NCBI GenBank assembly: GCA_947502355.1
Contig: CANMZP010000008.1
Span: forward strand, 91,799-155,798
Reading direction: 5' to 3'
Length of the DNA: 64,000 nt
DNA from: an uncultured Thalassotalea sp.
GTDB lineage: Bacteria > Pseudomonadota > Gammaproteobacteria > Enterobacterales > Alteromonadaceae
In this document: one piece after another, positions 53,581 through 62,245 of the stretch
Layout: each line of letters opens with the position of its first letter
Position numbering within the stretch: position 1 is the stretch's first letter
Program-made: the position numbers and the translations under genes
Notes under the pieces: model-generated
What the model saw: only the letters and a program-made list of their open reading frames with translations
Database searches by the model: none
What the model was told of the DNA's origin: nothing

Positions 53581-55074
53581 ATGAGAACATTACAAAAAGT
53601 AGTACCCTTTCTAACGCTTATAATGACCTTGTTATTCGCTGGTTGGTCAGCAAATGTATTGGCAGGGGGGCCTACTGTAAAAGATAAAAATGCGGTTAAA
53701 GTGCCCATTTTTAAATCAAGAACGCTAAAAATGGAAGACGAAGTTCATCGTATCTCTATTGGTAACTCTGGTATAGCAGACATTTTGATTTTAAATACCG
53801 ATGAGCTTTATATAGTGGGTAAAACGCTTGGGCATACCAATGTGATGATCTGGGATGAAAATGATAATGTTGTTGATATTATTAATTTGGAAGTTTCTCA
53901 CGATTTAAATGGTTTAAGAGAACGTTTCTATCACTATTTGCCAGAAGAGCCTATAGGTATCGAGAGTTCTCAAGGACAATTAGTGTTAAGTGGTCAGTCA
54001 TCGTCCTTATCTAAAATGAACATGGCTTTGGAGTTAGCTAGATCTTATGCTGAGGCTGCTGCGGTTGGTGGTAAAAAAAGTGAAGTCTTAAATATGTTAA
54101 GTGTTGGTGGTGGGCACCAAGTGATGTTAGAGGTGACTGTTGCAGAGGTTCAAACCGAGGTTGCAAGACGTCTTGATTCTAAATTGCTTCTACAATTTGA
54201 TGGAAGCGATGGTACTGGTGGAATCATTTCCGGAGGAGACTTATTCGATGCTATCGGTATTAGTCCAGCAGTATCGAGAGGTTTTTTCGGCTCATATTTA
54301 AATGGTGATATGTTACTTAATTTCGCTTTTGATGTGGCAAAACAGCATGGCCTAGCTAAAATCTTAGCAGAACCTAATATCACTGCTTTAAGTGGCCAAA
54401 AAGCTGAGTTTTTATCTGGTGGTGAGATACCCATTCCTGTTGCTGGCGGTTCAGATAGTGGAACAGGTGTAACTTACCGTGATTTTGGTGTTGGAGTTAG
54501 TTTCGTACCTACCATTTTGGATTCTGGAAAAATTAATCTAAATTTGAGTGTTCTAGTAAGTGAATTAAGTAATGCAAACGCGGTAACAATCAGGCCGGAA
54601 GGTTCTGGAAGTTCATTCGTTGTTCCTACAATCATTAAACGCACTACCGAAACTACAGTTGAACTAGGAGATGGGCAAACAATTGCTATTGGTGGCTTGA
54701 TCAGTGACACCATTCGAGAAAGTGTTGATAAGATCCCCGGTTTAGGTGATATCCCAGTCTTAGGGCAGCTATTTAGAAGTCAGGAGTTTGTAAAGGGACA
54801 AACAGAGTTGGTGATTATGGTTACACCAAGATTAGTCAGACCTTTCAATAAAGATGGGGTGCCCCTTCCAACCGATAATTTTGTTCCCGTTTCGGATATG
54901 GAGTTTTATTTACTAGGCAAATTAACGCCTAGGGTTGAACCTAGAAAAGAGTCGCAATATTTACCTAATAATACCAATGAACAAGCTCCAATCATGTTGC
55001 CAGACGATGGTGGTACAAAAGAAAAGTATGGTCACGACTTAAGTTCAGAGAATGGAGGTAGCAGTTATGAGTAA
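53581..55074 (+). CDS. rcpA: RcpA/CpaC outer-membrane secretin
   Basis: This 497-residue secretin ring protein has a signal peptide, an N-terminal BON-like domain, then the secretin core with 'FLSGGEIPIPVAGGSDSGTGVTYRDFGVGVSFVPT' and 'VDKIPGLGDIPVLGQLFRSQEFVKGQTELVIMVTPRLV'. It forms the outer-membrane exit of the Tad pilus. The end overlaps the next gene (lipoprotein) by 8 bases. Confidence 0.93.
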   Translation: MRTLQKVVPFLTLIMTLLFAGWSANVLAGGPTVKDKNAVKVPIFKSRTLKMEDEVHRISIGNSGIADILILNTDELYIVGKTLGHTNVMIWDENDNVVDIINLEVSHDLNGLRERFYHYLPEEPIGIESSQGQLVLSGQSSSLSKMNMALELARSYAEAAAVGGKKSEVLNMLSVGGGHQVMLEVTVAEVQTEVARRLDSKLLLQFDGSDGTGGIISGGDLFDAIGISPAVSRGFFGSYLNGDMLLNFAFDVAKQHGLAKILAEPNITALSGQKAEFLSGGEIPIPVAGGSDSGTGVTYRDFGVGVSFVPTILDSGKINLNLSVLVSELSNANAVTIRPEGSGSSFVVPTIIKRTTETTVELGDGQTIAIGGLISDTIRESVDKIPGLGDIPVLGQLFRSQEFVKGQTELVIMVTPRLVRPFNKDGVPLPTDNFVPVSDMEFYLLGKLTPRVEPRKESQYLPNNTNEQAPIMLPDDGGTKEKYGHDLSSENGGSSYE

Positions 55075-55345
55075 ATTAAATATCTTTTTACTAATGGGGG
55101 TTGCCGCGATGACTGGGTGTTCGTCTGTTGATATATATCCCGTTTCAGGGAGCTATGCTCAAATTAAAGAGAAACAAATATTAGATCCTATGGCTCCAAA
55201 AAACAATGCTGGCGTTGTCAATGATTTAGAAGGAAATTATGGAAAAAAAGTGATTGGAAACTATCAAAAATCCGCTGTTAACCCCGCTGAAGGGAAAAAC
55301 AATAGTGGTGCAGGTAAAATTATTTCTAGTGGGTCATCGAACTAA
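55067..55345 (+). CDS. Small Tad-locus lipoprotein
   Basis: The 92-residue protein has a lipoprotein signal ('AAMTGC-SSVDIYP'). I do not recognise a family, but its place right after the secretin suggests a pilotin-like or RcpB/CpaD-like role. ATG 55067 has GGAGG 8 bases upstream; an ATG at 55052 would start ahead of that site. The C-terminal half is Gly/Asn/Ser-rich. Confidence 0.72.
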   Translation: MSKLNIFLLMGVAAMTGCSSVDIYPVSGSYAQIKEKQILDPMAPKNNAGVVNDLEGNYGKKVIGNYQKSAVNPAEGKNNSGAGKIISSGSSN

Positions 55346-56745
55346 TGAGCGTAAAGTCAATTAATAAGCAAAAAGGTAATATTTTAGTGTTGTTCACTAT
55401 TGGCCTTTTTGTACTAATTGCAATGGCTGCGTTAGCGCTAGATGGTAGTCACCTACTACTTAATAAAACTCGATTACAAAATGTTGTCGATGCCGCGGCT
55501 TTACATGCCGCAAAAGAAATTGAGATTGGTAAAACACATGATGAGGCAAGGGAGGCGGCTTTAGACTTAATAAAGCTCAACTTGAATTACCCAGATTACA
55601 ACGAAATCAAAAATAATATTGATTTAACAGCTGCAGATTTTAGCACTGCACAATTAAGCACTAATATATGGATAGATTTCTTTGATGCTCCTGAAGATTC
55701 AACCTCTTCCCCTAGTTCTACCGGGGAATACGTAAGAGTGTCTATAAGTAATGTTCTATTGGGTAACTTTTTGGCCCAAATGTTAAGTTTTAGTAAATCA
55801 TTAGGTGCAATTGCTCAAGCGGGGCCGAGTTCGGCTTTAGTGGAATGTTTTTACGATTTAGTCCCTATGCTTGTGTGTGCCCCCGACCCATTAGATACTA
55901 CCGAAGATGCTTATTTTGGTTTGCCATTATACGATCCTGATACCCCTGGAAATGATAAGGTTTATGTTATGAAAGCAGGGGCTGGTACTGAATCTATTGG
56001 CCCAGGAAATTTTCAATTAATTAGGATTAATGATAATCAGGGGGGAAATGATATTCGTAAGGCTATGGCAGGTCAGTCGAACTCTAATACACCCCAATGT
56101 TTTATACCTCCGTCATCTTCGGAACCAGGAGGTGTTGTTCCAACAGAGCCCGGTAATACGGTTGGTCCTAGTTCACAAGGCTTGAATACTCGATTTGGGA
56201 TTTACCAAGGTGGCCAGATTAATTCCGACGACCACCCTACGGATATCAATAATTGTGAAGGTAGTGCCATAATGGTAGAAGAAGTACCTGATCCTGACAA
56301 TGAAGGGAAATTAAAATTTCAGGTGGATATACCAGAAAATTATGCAAATGAGCAGGCCGTTTACGCTGAAGCATATATGTATCGAGATTATCTCTCTGAT
56401 TTGGCAAACAAGGATGATGCAATATGTCATAAGAAAGAAAATATTACCCAAAGTACATTGAGTGGTGTGGCAAATGATGAGATTAATGGAAAAATTGGTA
56501 GGAGAATACTCACTGTAGTTGTTGGGGACTGTACAGATAAGACGAATGGAGCATCAGATATTCCATATTTAGGCAGTGGTTGCTTTTTTCTAAATCAGAG
56601 TATCGGAAAAGGTGGACAAGATTCTTATGTCATTGGTGAGTTTTTAACTGAATGTGGCGGTTTAGGTATTCCTAGTGGTACTACACAAAAGGGACCAACC
56701 TTTACCATTGTTTTATATCGTGTTCCCGGTAGCCCGGATTCATAG
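55345..56745 (+). CDS. tadG: TadG-like pilus assembly protein
   Basis: The 466-residue protein starts with the Tad-type N-terminus 'KQKGNILVLFTIGLFVLIAMAALALDGSHLLLNKTRLQNVVDAAALHAAKE', a membrane anchor followed by helices, as in TadG. The rest is an extracytoplasmic domain rich in Asp/Gly/Pro; I do not see a clear von Willebrand A MIDAS motif, which some TadG proteins have. The start codon overlaps the previous stop by one base (TAATG). Confidence 0.78.
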   Translation: MSVKSINKQKGNILVLFTIGLFVLIAMAALALDGSHLLLNKTRLQNVVDAAALHAAKEIEIGKTHDEAREAALDLIKLNLNYPDYNEIKNNIDLTAADFSTAQLSTNIWIDFFDAPEDSTSSPSSTGEYVRVSISNVLLGNFLAQMLSFSKSLGAIAQAGPSSALVECFYDLVPMLVCAPDPLDTTEDAYFGLPLYDPDTPGNDKVYVMKAGAGTESIGPGNFQLIRINDNQGGNDIRKAMAGQSNSNTPQCFIPPSSSEPGGVVPTEPGNTVGPSSQGLNTRFGIYQGGQINSDDHPTDINNCEGSAIMVEEVPDPDNEGKLKFQVDIPENYANEQAVYAEAYMYRDYLSDLANKDDAICHKKENITQSTLSGVANDEINGKIGRRILTVVVGDCTDKTNGASDIPYLGSGCFFLNQSIGKGGQDSYVIGEFLTECGGLGIPSGTTQKGPTFTIVLYRVPGSPDS

Positions 56746-56752
56746 GGGGCTC

Positions 56753-57211
56753 ATGAAAAATAATTTAAATAAACAAGATGGTGTAGCAGCGATAGAGTTG
56801 ACCTTAATTTTACCATTTTTGTTACTAATGGTCTTTGCTACCGTAGAATTTTCAAGAATGATATATCAGTATAATGCAATAAATAAAGTTGCTCGTGATG
56901 CCGCAAGGTATTTGATTGTTCATGGGATTGATGGTTCTACTCAAACAGTTAATATTGATACGACAGACAGTTTGATTGCTTCTAGCTTAATAACTAAAGG
57001 GGATACAGGAGGTAGCATCGATTTATTACCTAATTTATCTTCCGCTGTGATTACTTTTTCTGCATCCTCTGGGAACATAATTACCGTTAAAGTGGTATAT
57101 AATTGGCAGCCAATTTTTTTCAGTGTTTTACCTAGTTTTGTTGGCGGCTCAGATATTGATTTAACATTTCCTCTTACGGTGAATTATTCAATGAGGGCGC
57201 TAATCTCATGA
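56753..57211 (+). CDS. tadE: TadE-like pseudopilin
   Basis: The ~152-residue protein has the TadE signature 'QDG-VAAIELTLILPFLLLMVFATVEFSRMIYQYNAINKVARDAARYL', with Gly at the cleavage site and Glu at mature position 5. It would be processed by TadV and act as a minor pilin. ATG 56753 is chosen because AGGGGG is upstream; the ORF continues further up only within the tadG end. Overlaps tadF by 4 bases. Confidence 0.87.
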   Translation: MKNNLNKQDGVAAIELTLILPFLLLMVFATVEFSRMIYQYNAINKVARDAARYLIVHGIDGSTQTVNIDTTDSLIASSLITKGDTGGSIDLLPNLSSAVITFSASSGNIITVKVVYNWQPIFFSVLPSFVGGSDIDLTFPLTVNYSMRALIS

Positions 57212-57681
57212 AATTTAATCGAGGTGTATACACTGTTGAGTTTGCTATTGTAGGGAGTTTATTTTTCTTACTTTTTCTAGCCGTCATTGAGATTTCAAGA
57301 TTAATGTTTACTTGGAACGTATTAACTGAAGTATCTAGAAAAGGTGCAAGACTAGCTTCAGTGTGCAATATCTTGGATGATCCAGGAAATGATAGCCAAA
57401 CAATAACGCTACCGACGGGGGTTGCTAACCTAGCCTCTTTTGCCGATATGAACATGCTACCTAATTTAACCGGGTCTAACTTAAGATTAAGTTACTTGAA
57501 TTTAGATGGGACAAATGCCACAAATTTTACTGATGTGGTATTAGTTAGAGTGGAGATAATAAATTATCAACACAAATTACTTATTCCTGGGGCTTATTTT
57601 ACTTTGAACTCTCCTAGTTTCAGCACAACGATTCCTCGAGAAAGTTTAGGGGTAAGTCCATTTGCTTATACAGACTGTTGA
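57208..57681 (+). CDS. tadF: TadF-like pseudopilin
   Basis: This 157-residue minor pseudopilin has N-terminus 'MKFNRG-VYTVEFAIVGSLFFLLFLAVIEISRLMF', again Gly followed by Glu at mature position 5, then 'TEVSRKGARLASVC', the typical Arg/Ala segment. It starts within the tadE stop (ATGA). The C-terminal part is predicted beta-rich and ends in Cys. Confidence 0.85.
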   Translation: MKFNRGVYTVEFAIVGSLFFLLFLAVIEISRLMFTWNVLTEVSRKGARLASVCNILDDPGNDSQTITLPTGVANLASFADMNMLPNLTGSNLRLSYLNLDGTNATNFTDVVLVRVEIINYQHKLLIPGAYFTLNSPSFSTTIPRESLGVSPFAYTDC

Positions 57682-57696
57682 TTTGAAAGGATAAAA

Positions 57697-58965
57697 ATGA
57701 CAATAAATCGAAAGTTGATTATAAAGGATGTAGATCAAATGACAATATCAGACAATAAACCAGAGCGAGTTGGTGCACCAAGGAATAAAGAATCAATAAA
57801 TATTCCTTTTAAAATGAAAATACTTTTAATTTGCGATGACAATCAGGTTAATAAAGGTATTGAATCAATATTAGGTGATCAAAAAAATATCGAATTAGAT
57901 GCTATCAATAAGTTGTCATTTATAACCACAGGAAAGCATCATATTGCCCTGTTAGTATATACTGGTAATGAAACTCAATCGAAAAATGATATAAAAAAAT
58001 TATCAAATGCAGGCATTAATTTAATTTTAATCGGGGATGACTTACCAGCGGAGCTTCTAAGGACGTCAATTCAATTATCGATTAAAGATTGTTTGCCTTT
58101 AAAGACATTAGAGCTAAATTTATTATCTGCCATTTCTCGAATTTCGGAATTATTAATTTCTGATTTGAAACTCGCTCCTGTTATTTCCATCCTAAATGGC
58201 AAAGGAGGATCGGGGTCTAGTTTTATTACTAACTCTATTTCGCAAGTCATTAATAAGAATTCTAATAAACAGATCGCATTAATTGATGCAGATCTTCAGC
58301 ATGGCTCTTTGGCTAATAGTCTTAATTTACAGCCAGAGTATTACCTTGATGATGCATTAAATGATGTTAAAGAGCTTGACGAAACCGCAGTTAAGTCAAT
58401 GATGTCCAAGCGTCAAAATATTCATTTGTTACCTGTCAGAGCCTATTCGCAACTAAATCAATTAGTAAATATTAATGCAAATAGTATTAGTCAATTATTA
58501 GGTAAGATTCGCCTTTCTTATGAGCTACTCATTGCAGACTTGTCACGAGGGCTTGATAGTTTATCGATACCTATAGTGGAAATCAGTGACCATATTTTTA
58601 TTGTTTTACAGCAAAATATTACCAGCATAAGGGAATCAAAAGCCCTTATCGAACAATTGCAAAATAAAATGGGTATATCAGCTGAAAAAATAAACATAAT
58701 AATAAATAGGTTCTCTGATAAACATAGTTCAATAACTGCAGATGATATTCGAAAGGCAACAGGTATAAATTCAGTATTCAAAATATCTAATGACTATGAA
58801 TTGGCAAATGCTTGTACCGATCTAGGTAAGTCTTTAGAAGAGCTGTCCAATTCTAAATCTTTAGAAAAAGAGGTCATTCATTTGCTTAACACCGTTAATC
58901 CATTGGACGTAGAGTTTAATAAAAAACCAACAGGGTTTTGGGCAAAATTAATCGGGAAAGAATGA
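57697..58965 (+). CDS. tadZ: TadZ/CpaE localisation ATPase
   Basis: The 422-residue protein has an N-terminal receiver-like domain (~40-150) without conserved phospho-Asp, then a ParA/MinD-type ATPase with a changed Walker A: 'NGKGGSGSS' (167-175), where the last Lys is replaced, as is usual in TadZ. 'ALIDADLQHGSLANSLNLQPEYYLDDAL' is the Walker A'-like region. It sets the cell-pole position of Tad machines. Its stop overlaps the start of tadA. Confidence 0.87.
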   Translation: MTINRKLIIKDVDQMTISDNKPERVGAPRNKESINIPFKMKILLICDDNQVNKGIESILGDQKNIELDAINKLSFITTGKHHIALLVYTGNETQSKNDIKKLSNAGINLILIGDDLPAELLRTSIQLSIKDCLPLKTLELNLLSAISRISELLISDLKLAPVISILNGKGGSGSSFITNSISQVINKNSNKQIALIDADLQHGSLANSLNLQPEYYLDDALNDVKELDETAVKSMMSKRQNIHLLPVRAYSQLNQLVNINANSISQLLGKIRLSYELLIADLSRGLDSLSIPIVEISDHIFIVLQQNITSIRESKALIEQLQNKMGISAEKINIIINRFSDKHSSITADDIRKATGINSVFKISNDYELANACTDLGKSLEELSNSKSLEKEVIHLLNTVNPLDVEFNKKPTGFWAKLIGKE

Positions 58966-60290
58966 TGGAACTAATGAAAAGAGATGATGAGTCTACTTAT
59001 GAGGCAATAAGTGTTCAAGATTTAGAAATAAAGCAAGAAGTATTTTCTAAGATTCTGAAAATGCTTGATCTTTCTGTATTGGAAACAATGGATGACACGA
59101 CTGCTAGAGAGCAAATTTCAGATATTTGTCATCAATTGCTTAATGAAAAGGCCAGACCTTTAAATCTAACTTCTCGTCAAAAAATTATTAAATTAATTAT
59201 TGATGAAATTTTAGGGTTGGGGCCATTAGAAGCTTTATTCACCGATAATACTATTTCAGATATTTTAGTAAATCGCTTTGACAGTATTTTTGTTGAACGT
59301 TTTGGTAAGCTTGAAAAGGTACCTGTGCAATTTTATGATGATGATCATTTATTGAACATAATCGATAGGATTGTTTCTAGTGTGGGGCGACGCATAGATG
59401 AATCTTCACCTATGGTCGATGCGAGATTAAAAGATGGCTCTCGGGTAAATGCGATTATTCCACCGCTAGCTCTAGACGGCCCAACGTTATCAATTAGACG
59501 ATTTACAGTTGAGAAGCTAAAAGCCGAGCAATTGGTTGAGCTTAAATCGATGAGCGCAGAAATAGCCGCTTTAATTGAAGCATGTGTTTTAGGTAAATTA
59601 AATATCCTAATATCGGGTGGTACGGGCAGCGGTAAAACGACGCTGCTAAATATTTTATCTGGCTACATACCAAACGATGAGCGGATTATTACCATAGAAG
59701 ATTCAGCCGAATTACAATTACAGCAACCACATACTGTCCGTCTAGAAACCCGACTTGCAAACATTGAAGGGGTTGGTGCGGTTACGCAAAGAGACTTAGT
59801 TAAAAATACCCTAAGAATGCGTCCTGACCGTATAGTTATAGGTGAGGTTCGTGGAGCTGAAGCTATTGATATGTTAACGGCTATGAATACAGGTCATGAA
59901 GGTTCATTAACAACATTACATGCTAATACACCTAGAGATGCACTTGGTCGATTAGAGAATATGGTCTGTATGGGCGGTTTTGATATGCCGGTTAAAAATA
60001 TCCGTGCCCAAATCGCTTCTGCTATAGATTTAGTCATCCAGTTACAGCGTCAAGAAGATGGTCATCGACGGATTGTAAGTGTACAAGAAATTAATGGGAT
60101 GGAAGGTGAAATCATTACCATGAGTGAAATTTTTAATTTCACTCGAAGAGGCAAGGGAGAGGATGGCAATATTTTAGGTGATTTTAAAGCAACAGGTGTT
60201 GTGCCTAATTTTAATAAAGATTTAAAAGCCAAAGGCATTAATTTACCAAATTCAATTTTTGGTATTAATGAAGAATTGATTAACTTTTAA
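58962..60290 (+). CDS. tadA: TadA/CpaF secretion ATPase
   Basis: The motor ATPase of the Tad pilus, ~442 residues. Walker A '[13 protein letters not shown]', Walker B '[36 protein letters not shown]' and the N-terminal '[19 protein letters not shown]' are typical of the VirB11-like CpaF group. Start ATG 58962 or 58965, overlapping tadZ; a TTG at 58938 is less likely. It powers both pilus extension and retraction in well-studied Tad systems. Confidence 0.94.
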   Translation: MMELMKRDDESTYEAISVQDLEIKQEVFSKILKMLDLSVLETMDDTTAREQISDICHQLLNEKARPLNLTSRQKIIKLIIDEILGLGPLEALFTDNTISDILVNRFDSIFVERFGKLEKVPVQFYDDDHLLNIIDRIVSSVGRRIDESSPMVDARLKDGSRVNAIIPPLALDGPTLSIRRFTVEKLKAEQLVELKSMSAEIAALIEACVLGKLNILISGGTGSGKTTLLNILSGYIPNDERIITIEDSAELQLQQPHTVRLETRLANIEGVGAVTQRDLVKNTLRMRPDRIVIGEVRGAEAIDMLTAMNTGHEGSLTTLHANTPRDALGRLENMVCMGGFDMPVKNIRAQIASAIDLVIQLQRQEDGHRRIVSVQEINGMEGEIITMSEIFNFTRRGKGEDGNILGDFKATGVVPNFNKDLKAKGINLPNSIFGINEELINF

Positions 60291-60299
60291 GGAAAAAAT

Positions 60300-61265
60300 A
60301 TGAGTAATGAAGTTATCTTTTTACTGTTGGTTTTTGGTGCCGTATTATTCATGTCACAAACCTTATTTGTGTCAGTATACAACCCTCAAAGAACCAACAC
60401 AAAACAGCTAAGACGTAAGCTAGAAAGTTTAGCTAATACTGACCCTCATCACGTAGATTTAATTTTAGCAAAACGCTTACAATCCCTTTCTCCGGTTTTA
60501 AGGCGTTTGGAAGAAACGGAATGGATGCAAAATTTAACTTACAAGCTGGAAATGTCTGGTTCTAAGCTTTTTGCGCACCAATACATAATTATTAACCTTG
60601 TGGTTTGCGCTGTTTTGGCGCCGTTAGTGTGGCATTTTACACTGGATCCTCTTTTTGTTCTTATTACTATTGTGCTTATATTTTTAGCCTTCTCTCTAAA
60701 AGTTCGCCGTGATAGTGCGAAAAGAATGGAAAATATCGAAATTCAATTTCCAGAAGCGTTGGATGTTCTAAAAAGAGGGTTACAAGCCGGTTATGCGTTT
60801 TCAGAAGCACTTAAGCTGGTTTGTGAAGAAACCGAAGGTGATTTAGCCAATGAATTTAATTTTATGTTTAAACAAATTAATTATGGTAGTGATGTAAAAA
60901 CAGCATTACTGACTTTTGTACATAGGGTACCAACAACATCTTCAATGGCTTTTGCAAGTGCAGTGAGTATTCAAAAAGAAACTGGCGGTAACCTAGCAGA
61001 GAAAGTTGAAACCTTATCGAGAGTGATTCGTCAACGTTTTAAGTTTCAGCGACGGGTGAAGACGTTATCGGCAGAGGGGCGGTTATCTGCATGGGTATTA
61101 GTTCTGACACCTTTTGTACTTTTCGCCATTCTTTATTTATCCGCACCTGATTATATCAGTACATTATTTACGACCCCTGAAGGAATAAACCTTATGAAAT
61201 GGGGGGGCTTTGGTATGGTGATAGGTACTTTATGGATCAATAAATTAATAAGAATAGAGTATTGA
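60300..61265 (+). CDS. tadB: TadB inner-membrane platform protein
   Basis: The 321-residue polytopic protein has T2SSF domain features: 'RMENIEIQFPEALDVLKRGLQAGYAFSEALKLV', and membrane helices near both ends ('NLVVCAVLAPLVWHFTLDPLFVLITIVLIFLAF'). With TadC it forms the platform for the TadA motor. It overlaps the tadC reading frame closely (3 bases to ATG 61268). Confidence 0.92.
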   Translation: MSNEVIFLLLVFGAVLFMSQTLFVSVYNPQRTNTKQLRRKLESLANTDPHHVDLILAKRLQSLSPVLRRLEETEWMQNLTYKLEMSGSKLFAHQYIIINLVVCAVLAPLVWHFTLDPLFVLITIVLIFLAFSLKVRRDSAKRMENIEIQFPEALDVLKRGLQAGYAFSEALKLVCEETEGDLANEFNFMFKQINYGSDVKTALLTFVHRVPTTSSMAFASAVSIQKETGGNLAEKVETLSRVIRQRFKFQRRVKTLSAEGRLSAWVLVLTPFVLFAILYLSAPDYISTLFTTPEGINLMKWGGFGMVIGTLWINKLIRIEY

Positions 61266-61267
61266 TT

Positions 61268-62236
61268 ATGGAATTTTTACAAAGTATTTTAAACAATATA
61301 TTTATTGATCCGCAGCGAGTTCAATGGGCAATTATTTTAATTGCCGCCGCTGCGGGGATAACTTTAGCGATGGCATTAACTCTAATTTTTTCAGGTGTTT
61401 ATTCACCATTAAGAGTCAAATTACAAGGCCTTCAGCATTCAGATGCTTCTGCGGGGGAAACGTCCGAAAATTTAACTCAATCTCTGGAAAGATCCCTAGA
61501 TAAAGTGGGATTTTTAGGGAGTAGTTACTCCGGCGATGAGAAAACCAAACGGCTTTTAATTCATGCGGGTTTCCATTCTGAAAATTCTCTCAAAATATAT
61601 AATGCATTAAAATTATTATTGCTGTTAATCGGTGGTCTAGTCGTATTATTTATCTTGCAGATATTTTCCGATTTATCACCTTTCATGACTTTTTATTTAG
61701 TCATTTTGATTTTAGGTGGCTTTTATTTATTGCCCGGTATGGTACTGACATTTTTAGCCAATCGGCGTATGCAAAGCTTACGAAAATATTTTCCAGATGC
61801 CTTAGATCTTCTGGTTGTGTGTTGTGAATCTGGATTGGGTTTACTTGAATCATTTCAACGAGTATCTAAAGAATTGGAATATTCTGTTCCAGCACTCTCT
61901 CATGAACTCGCTTTGGTGTGTAGTAAGGTCAGAGTAGGTGTAAGCATGCATGAAGCTCTCCATGAATTCTCGGAACGTACTGGTTTAGAAGATATTCGTG
62001 GCTTAAATTCAGTTATTGTACAAAGTTTACGATTAGGTACTGGTATTGCAGATACTTTACGTATCTATTCTGAAGAATACAGAGATAAACGATTACAGGA
62101 AGCGGAAGAGAAAGCGGCAAAAGTTGGTGTAAAAATGATTTTTCCAATGATGTGTTGTATTTGGCCATCATTTTTCATCGTTGCAATAGGACCTGCTATT
62201 CTTAAAGTAATGGCTGTATGGGATCAGGCATTTTAG
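61268..62236 (+). CDS. tadC: TadC inner-membrane platform protein
   Basis: The ~322-residue protein has 'RRMQSLRKYFPDALDLLVVCCESGLGLLESFQRVSKEL' and later T2SSF-type helices ('MIFPMMCCIWPSFFIVAIGPAIL'). It pairs with TadB. ATG 61268 lies just after the tadB stop; TTG 61262 is in frame but weaker. Confidence 0.92.
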   Translation: MEFLQSILNNIFIDPQRVQWAIILIAAAAGITLAMALTLIFSGVYSPLRVKLQGLQHSDASAGETSENLTQSLERSLDKVGFLGSSYSGDEKTKRLLIHAGFHSENSLKIYNALKLLLLLIGGLVVLFILQIFSDLSPFMTFYLVILILGGFYLLPGMVLTFLANRRMQSLRKYFPDALDLLVVCCESGLGLLESFQRVSKELEYSVPALSHELALVCSKVRVGVSMHEALHEFSERTGLEDIRGLNSVIVQSLRLGTGIADTLRIYSEEYRDKRLQEAEEKAAKVGVKMIFPMMCCIWPSFFIVAIGPAILKVMAVWDQAF

Positions 62237-62245
62237 GAGCCAAAC

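Noticed and set aside
53753..54434. Minus-strand ORFs inside rcpA
   Set aside because: They are shadows of a clear secretin gene.
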